Made by a program: the position numbers and the translations under genes. Shown one piece after another: positions 4,918 through 6,104 of a DNA stretch of 6,104 nucleotides (positions within the stretch are counted from its first letter, which is position 1; the number at the start of each line of letters is the position of its first letter). Origin of the DNA: an uncultured Verrucomicrobiota bacterium (lineage in GTDB: Bacteria; Verrucomicrobiota; Verrucomicrobiae; Opitutales; Opitutaceae). A model generated the notes under the pieces. That model was not told the DNA's origin. It did not search any database and saw only the letters and a program-made list of their open reading frames with translations. The stretch spans positions 1 through 6,104 of the forward strand of contig CAMLQS010000308.1 in assembly GCA_946482165.1 (NCBI GenBank). The letters are read 5' to 3'.

Positions 4918-6104
4918 TCCCCATCCGGCTCCCGCCGCCGTTCCTCGCCCCGCCCGCGAAACCCTCCCCTTCAACGCCGGCTGGCTCTTCCACCGCCACG
5001 ACCCCGAGCCCGTCGGCCCCGATCTCGCCCGCGACGCGCTCCGCCCGTGGCTGCTCCCGCAGACGAACGAGTTCTCCAACTACTCGCCCGCGCCCCACGT
5101 CCGTCCGTCCGGCACCGAGCCCGGCTCCGCCCTCGCCGTCGTCCAGCCCGCTTATGACGACTCCGCTTGGCGCGCGCTCTCGCTCCCGCACGATTGGGCC
5201 ATCGAGGGCCCCTTTGACCAATCGCTCCCAGGCGAAACCGGCAAACTCCCTTGGATCGGCGCCGGCTGGTATCGAAGGACCTTCTCGCTCCCCGCTTCCG
5301 ACGCCGGCCGGCATCTTTCGCTCGAGATCGACGGCGCCATGTCCCACTCCGCCGTCTGGCTCAACGGTCGCTTCGTCGGCGGCTGGCCCTACGGCTACAC
5401 CTCCTTCCGCCTGGATCTCACGCCCTACGCCAAGCCCGGCGCGGACAACGTCCTCGCCATCCGCCTCTTTAACCCGCCAGAGTCCTCCCGCTGGTATCCT
5501 GGCGCCGGCCTCTATCGAAGCGTCCGCCTCGTCAAAACCAACGCCGTCCGCCTCGCCCCCTGGAGCACCTTCGTCACCACGCCCGTCGTCTCCGCCGAGC
5601 GCGCCCTCGTCGACGTCCGCCTCGAGGTCGAAAACCACGAGCCCACGCCCGCCGCCGTCGAACTCCGCGTCGCGCTCCACGCCCTCGACGACTCCGGCGC
5701 CCCCGCCGCCGAGCCCGCCGCCATCGCCGAGCCGCAAACCTTCGAGGTCAAACCCGGCCGGCCGCGCCTCACCTCCTTCCCTATCGAGATCGTCTCCCCG
5801 CGTATCTGGGACATCGATACGCCCTTCCGCTACGTCGCCGTCGCCACGCTCTCCCGCGCCGGCCAGCCGCTCGACCGCACCGAAACGCCCTTCGGCGTTC
5901 GTTCCCTCTCCGTCGATCCCGACCGCGGACTCGTCCTCAACGGCCGCGTCATCAAACTGAACGGAGTCTGCCAACACCACGACCTCGGCGCCCTCGGCGC
6001 CGCCGTCCACGTCCCCGCCCTCGAGCGCCAGCTCCGCATCCTCCGCGACATGGGCGTGAACTCCATCCGCACCTCGCACAACCCGCCCGCTCCCGAGCTC
6101 CTCG
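4892..6104 (+). CDS. GH2 family glycosidase (beta-galactosidase/beta-glucuronidase type), N-terminal part
   Basis: The first 404 codons are visible and the gene runs off the window. GH2 enzymes split beta-galactosides, beta-glucuronides or beta-mannosides. The order is a sugar-binding jelly roll (about 27-195), an immunoglobulin-like domain (about 200-330) and the beginning of the TIM barrel (about 345 on). Landmarks are FNAGWLF near 29-35, LPHDWAIEGPF (98-108), WLNGRFVGGWPYGYTSF, RWYPGAGLYRSVRL (200-213), NGVCQHHDLGALG (357-369) and MGVNSIRTSHNPPAPELL at the edge, with H396 in the RTSHNPP motif. Both catalytic glutamates lie beyond 6104, so substrate and activity cannot be judged. The start is uncertain: the frame is open back to the dehydrogenase stop, GTG 4892 and GTG 4910 are the only likely starts, and the next in-frame ATG (5339) is inside the first domain. 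No Shine-Dalgarno sequence and no clear signal peptide follow either start. Codons are strongly C-ending. The gene lies 69 bases after the dehydrogenase in the same direction. Confidence 0.88.
   Translation, partial: MPSASSVVNPHPAPAAVPRPARETLPFNAGWLFHRHDPEPVGPDLARDALRPWLLPQTNEFSNYSPAPHVRPSGTEPGSALAVVQPAYDDSAWRALSLPHDWAIEGPFDQSLPGETGKLPWIGAGWYRRTFSLPASDAGRHLSLEIDGAMSHSAVWLNGRFVGGWPYGYTSFRLDLTPYAKPGADNVLAIRLFNPPESSRWYPGAGLYRSVRLVKTNAVRLAPWSTFVTTPVVSAERALVDVRLEVENHEPTPAAVELRVALHALDDSGAPAAEPAAIAEPQTFEVKPGRPRLTSFPIEIVSPRIWDIDTPFRYVAVATLSRAGQPLDRTETPFGVRSLSVDPDRGLVLNGRVIKLNGVCQHHDLGALGAAVHVPALERQLRILRDMGVNSIRTSHNPPAPELL

Noticed and set aside
5154..5960. 268-residue + strand frame inside the GH2 gene
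   Set aside because: Its Ser/Pro/Ala/Arg-rich translation is a frame-shifted shadow of the GH2 coding sequence.
4421..6079. 552-residue open frame on the - strand opposite the dehydrogenase and GH2 genes
   Set aside because: It has low-complexity Gly/Ala/Glu/Asp composition and lies opposite two well-supported genes; it is the complement of their C-ending codons.

Overview
The window is GC-rich DNA with five protein-coding regions, all on the + strand. The two outer genes are cut by the window edges. The layout resembles a polysaccharide-utilisation cluster from a bacterium of the Verrucomicrobiota, most likely near Opitutaceae. That placement is an inference from three things: C-ending codon bias, start codons without Shine-Dalgarno sequences, and enzymes typical of plant or algal polysaccharide degraders. 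No rRNA or other phylogenetic marker is present.

Layout. (1) 2-610 is the C-terminal part of a GH115 family alpha-glucuronidase. (2) 611-808 is a 198-base gap with a perfect 15-base inverted repeat (685-699) and no convincing promoter. (3) 809-3121 is a secreted GH78-type alpha-L-rhamnosidase. (4) 3156-3953 is an exported SGNH/GDSL esterase of the rhamnogalacturonan acetylesterase type (CE12-like). (5) 3995-4822 is a cytoplasmic short-chain dehydrogenase of the Bacillus-type D-mannonate oxidoreductase (fructuronate reductase) family. (6) 4823-4891 is a short gap with a perfect 8-bp hairpin and the start of a GTG-and-TCC-rich 9-nt repeat resembling a known kind of dispersed intergenic repeat. 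(7) 4892 to the window end is the N-terminal two thirds or less of a GH2 glycosidase (beta-galactosidase/beta-glucuronidase type), which runs off the edge before its catalytic glutamates.

The genes make sense together. The GH115 enzyme would remove glucuronic acid side groups, the rhamnosidase would remove terminal rhamnose, the esterase would remove acetyl groups, and the GH2 enzyme would cut beta-galactosyl or beta-glucuronosyl links. Released glucuronate, once inside the cell and isomerised to fructuronate, would be reduced to mannonate by the dehydrogenase. A substrate carrying both rhamnose and uronic acid is implied, such as rhamnogalacturonan, a GlcA/Rha-capped arabinogalactan or a related hemicellulose. 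The exact polymer cannot be read from the sequence. The gaps from the rhamnosidase onward are short (34, 41 and 69 bases), so genes 3-7 could be one operon.

I did not find a clearly novel system. The points most worth a second look are the repeat-like DNA that appears to supply the GH2 start codon and N-terminus, the 15-base palindrome in front of the rhamnosidase, the almost pure-pyrimidine leader of the dehydrogenase gene, and the different codon use of the rhamnosidase gene.
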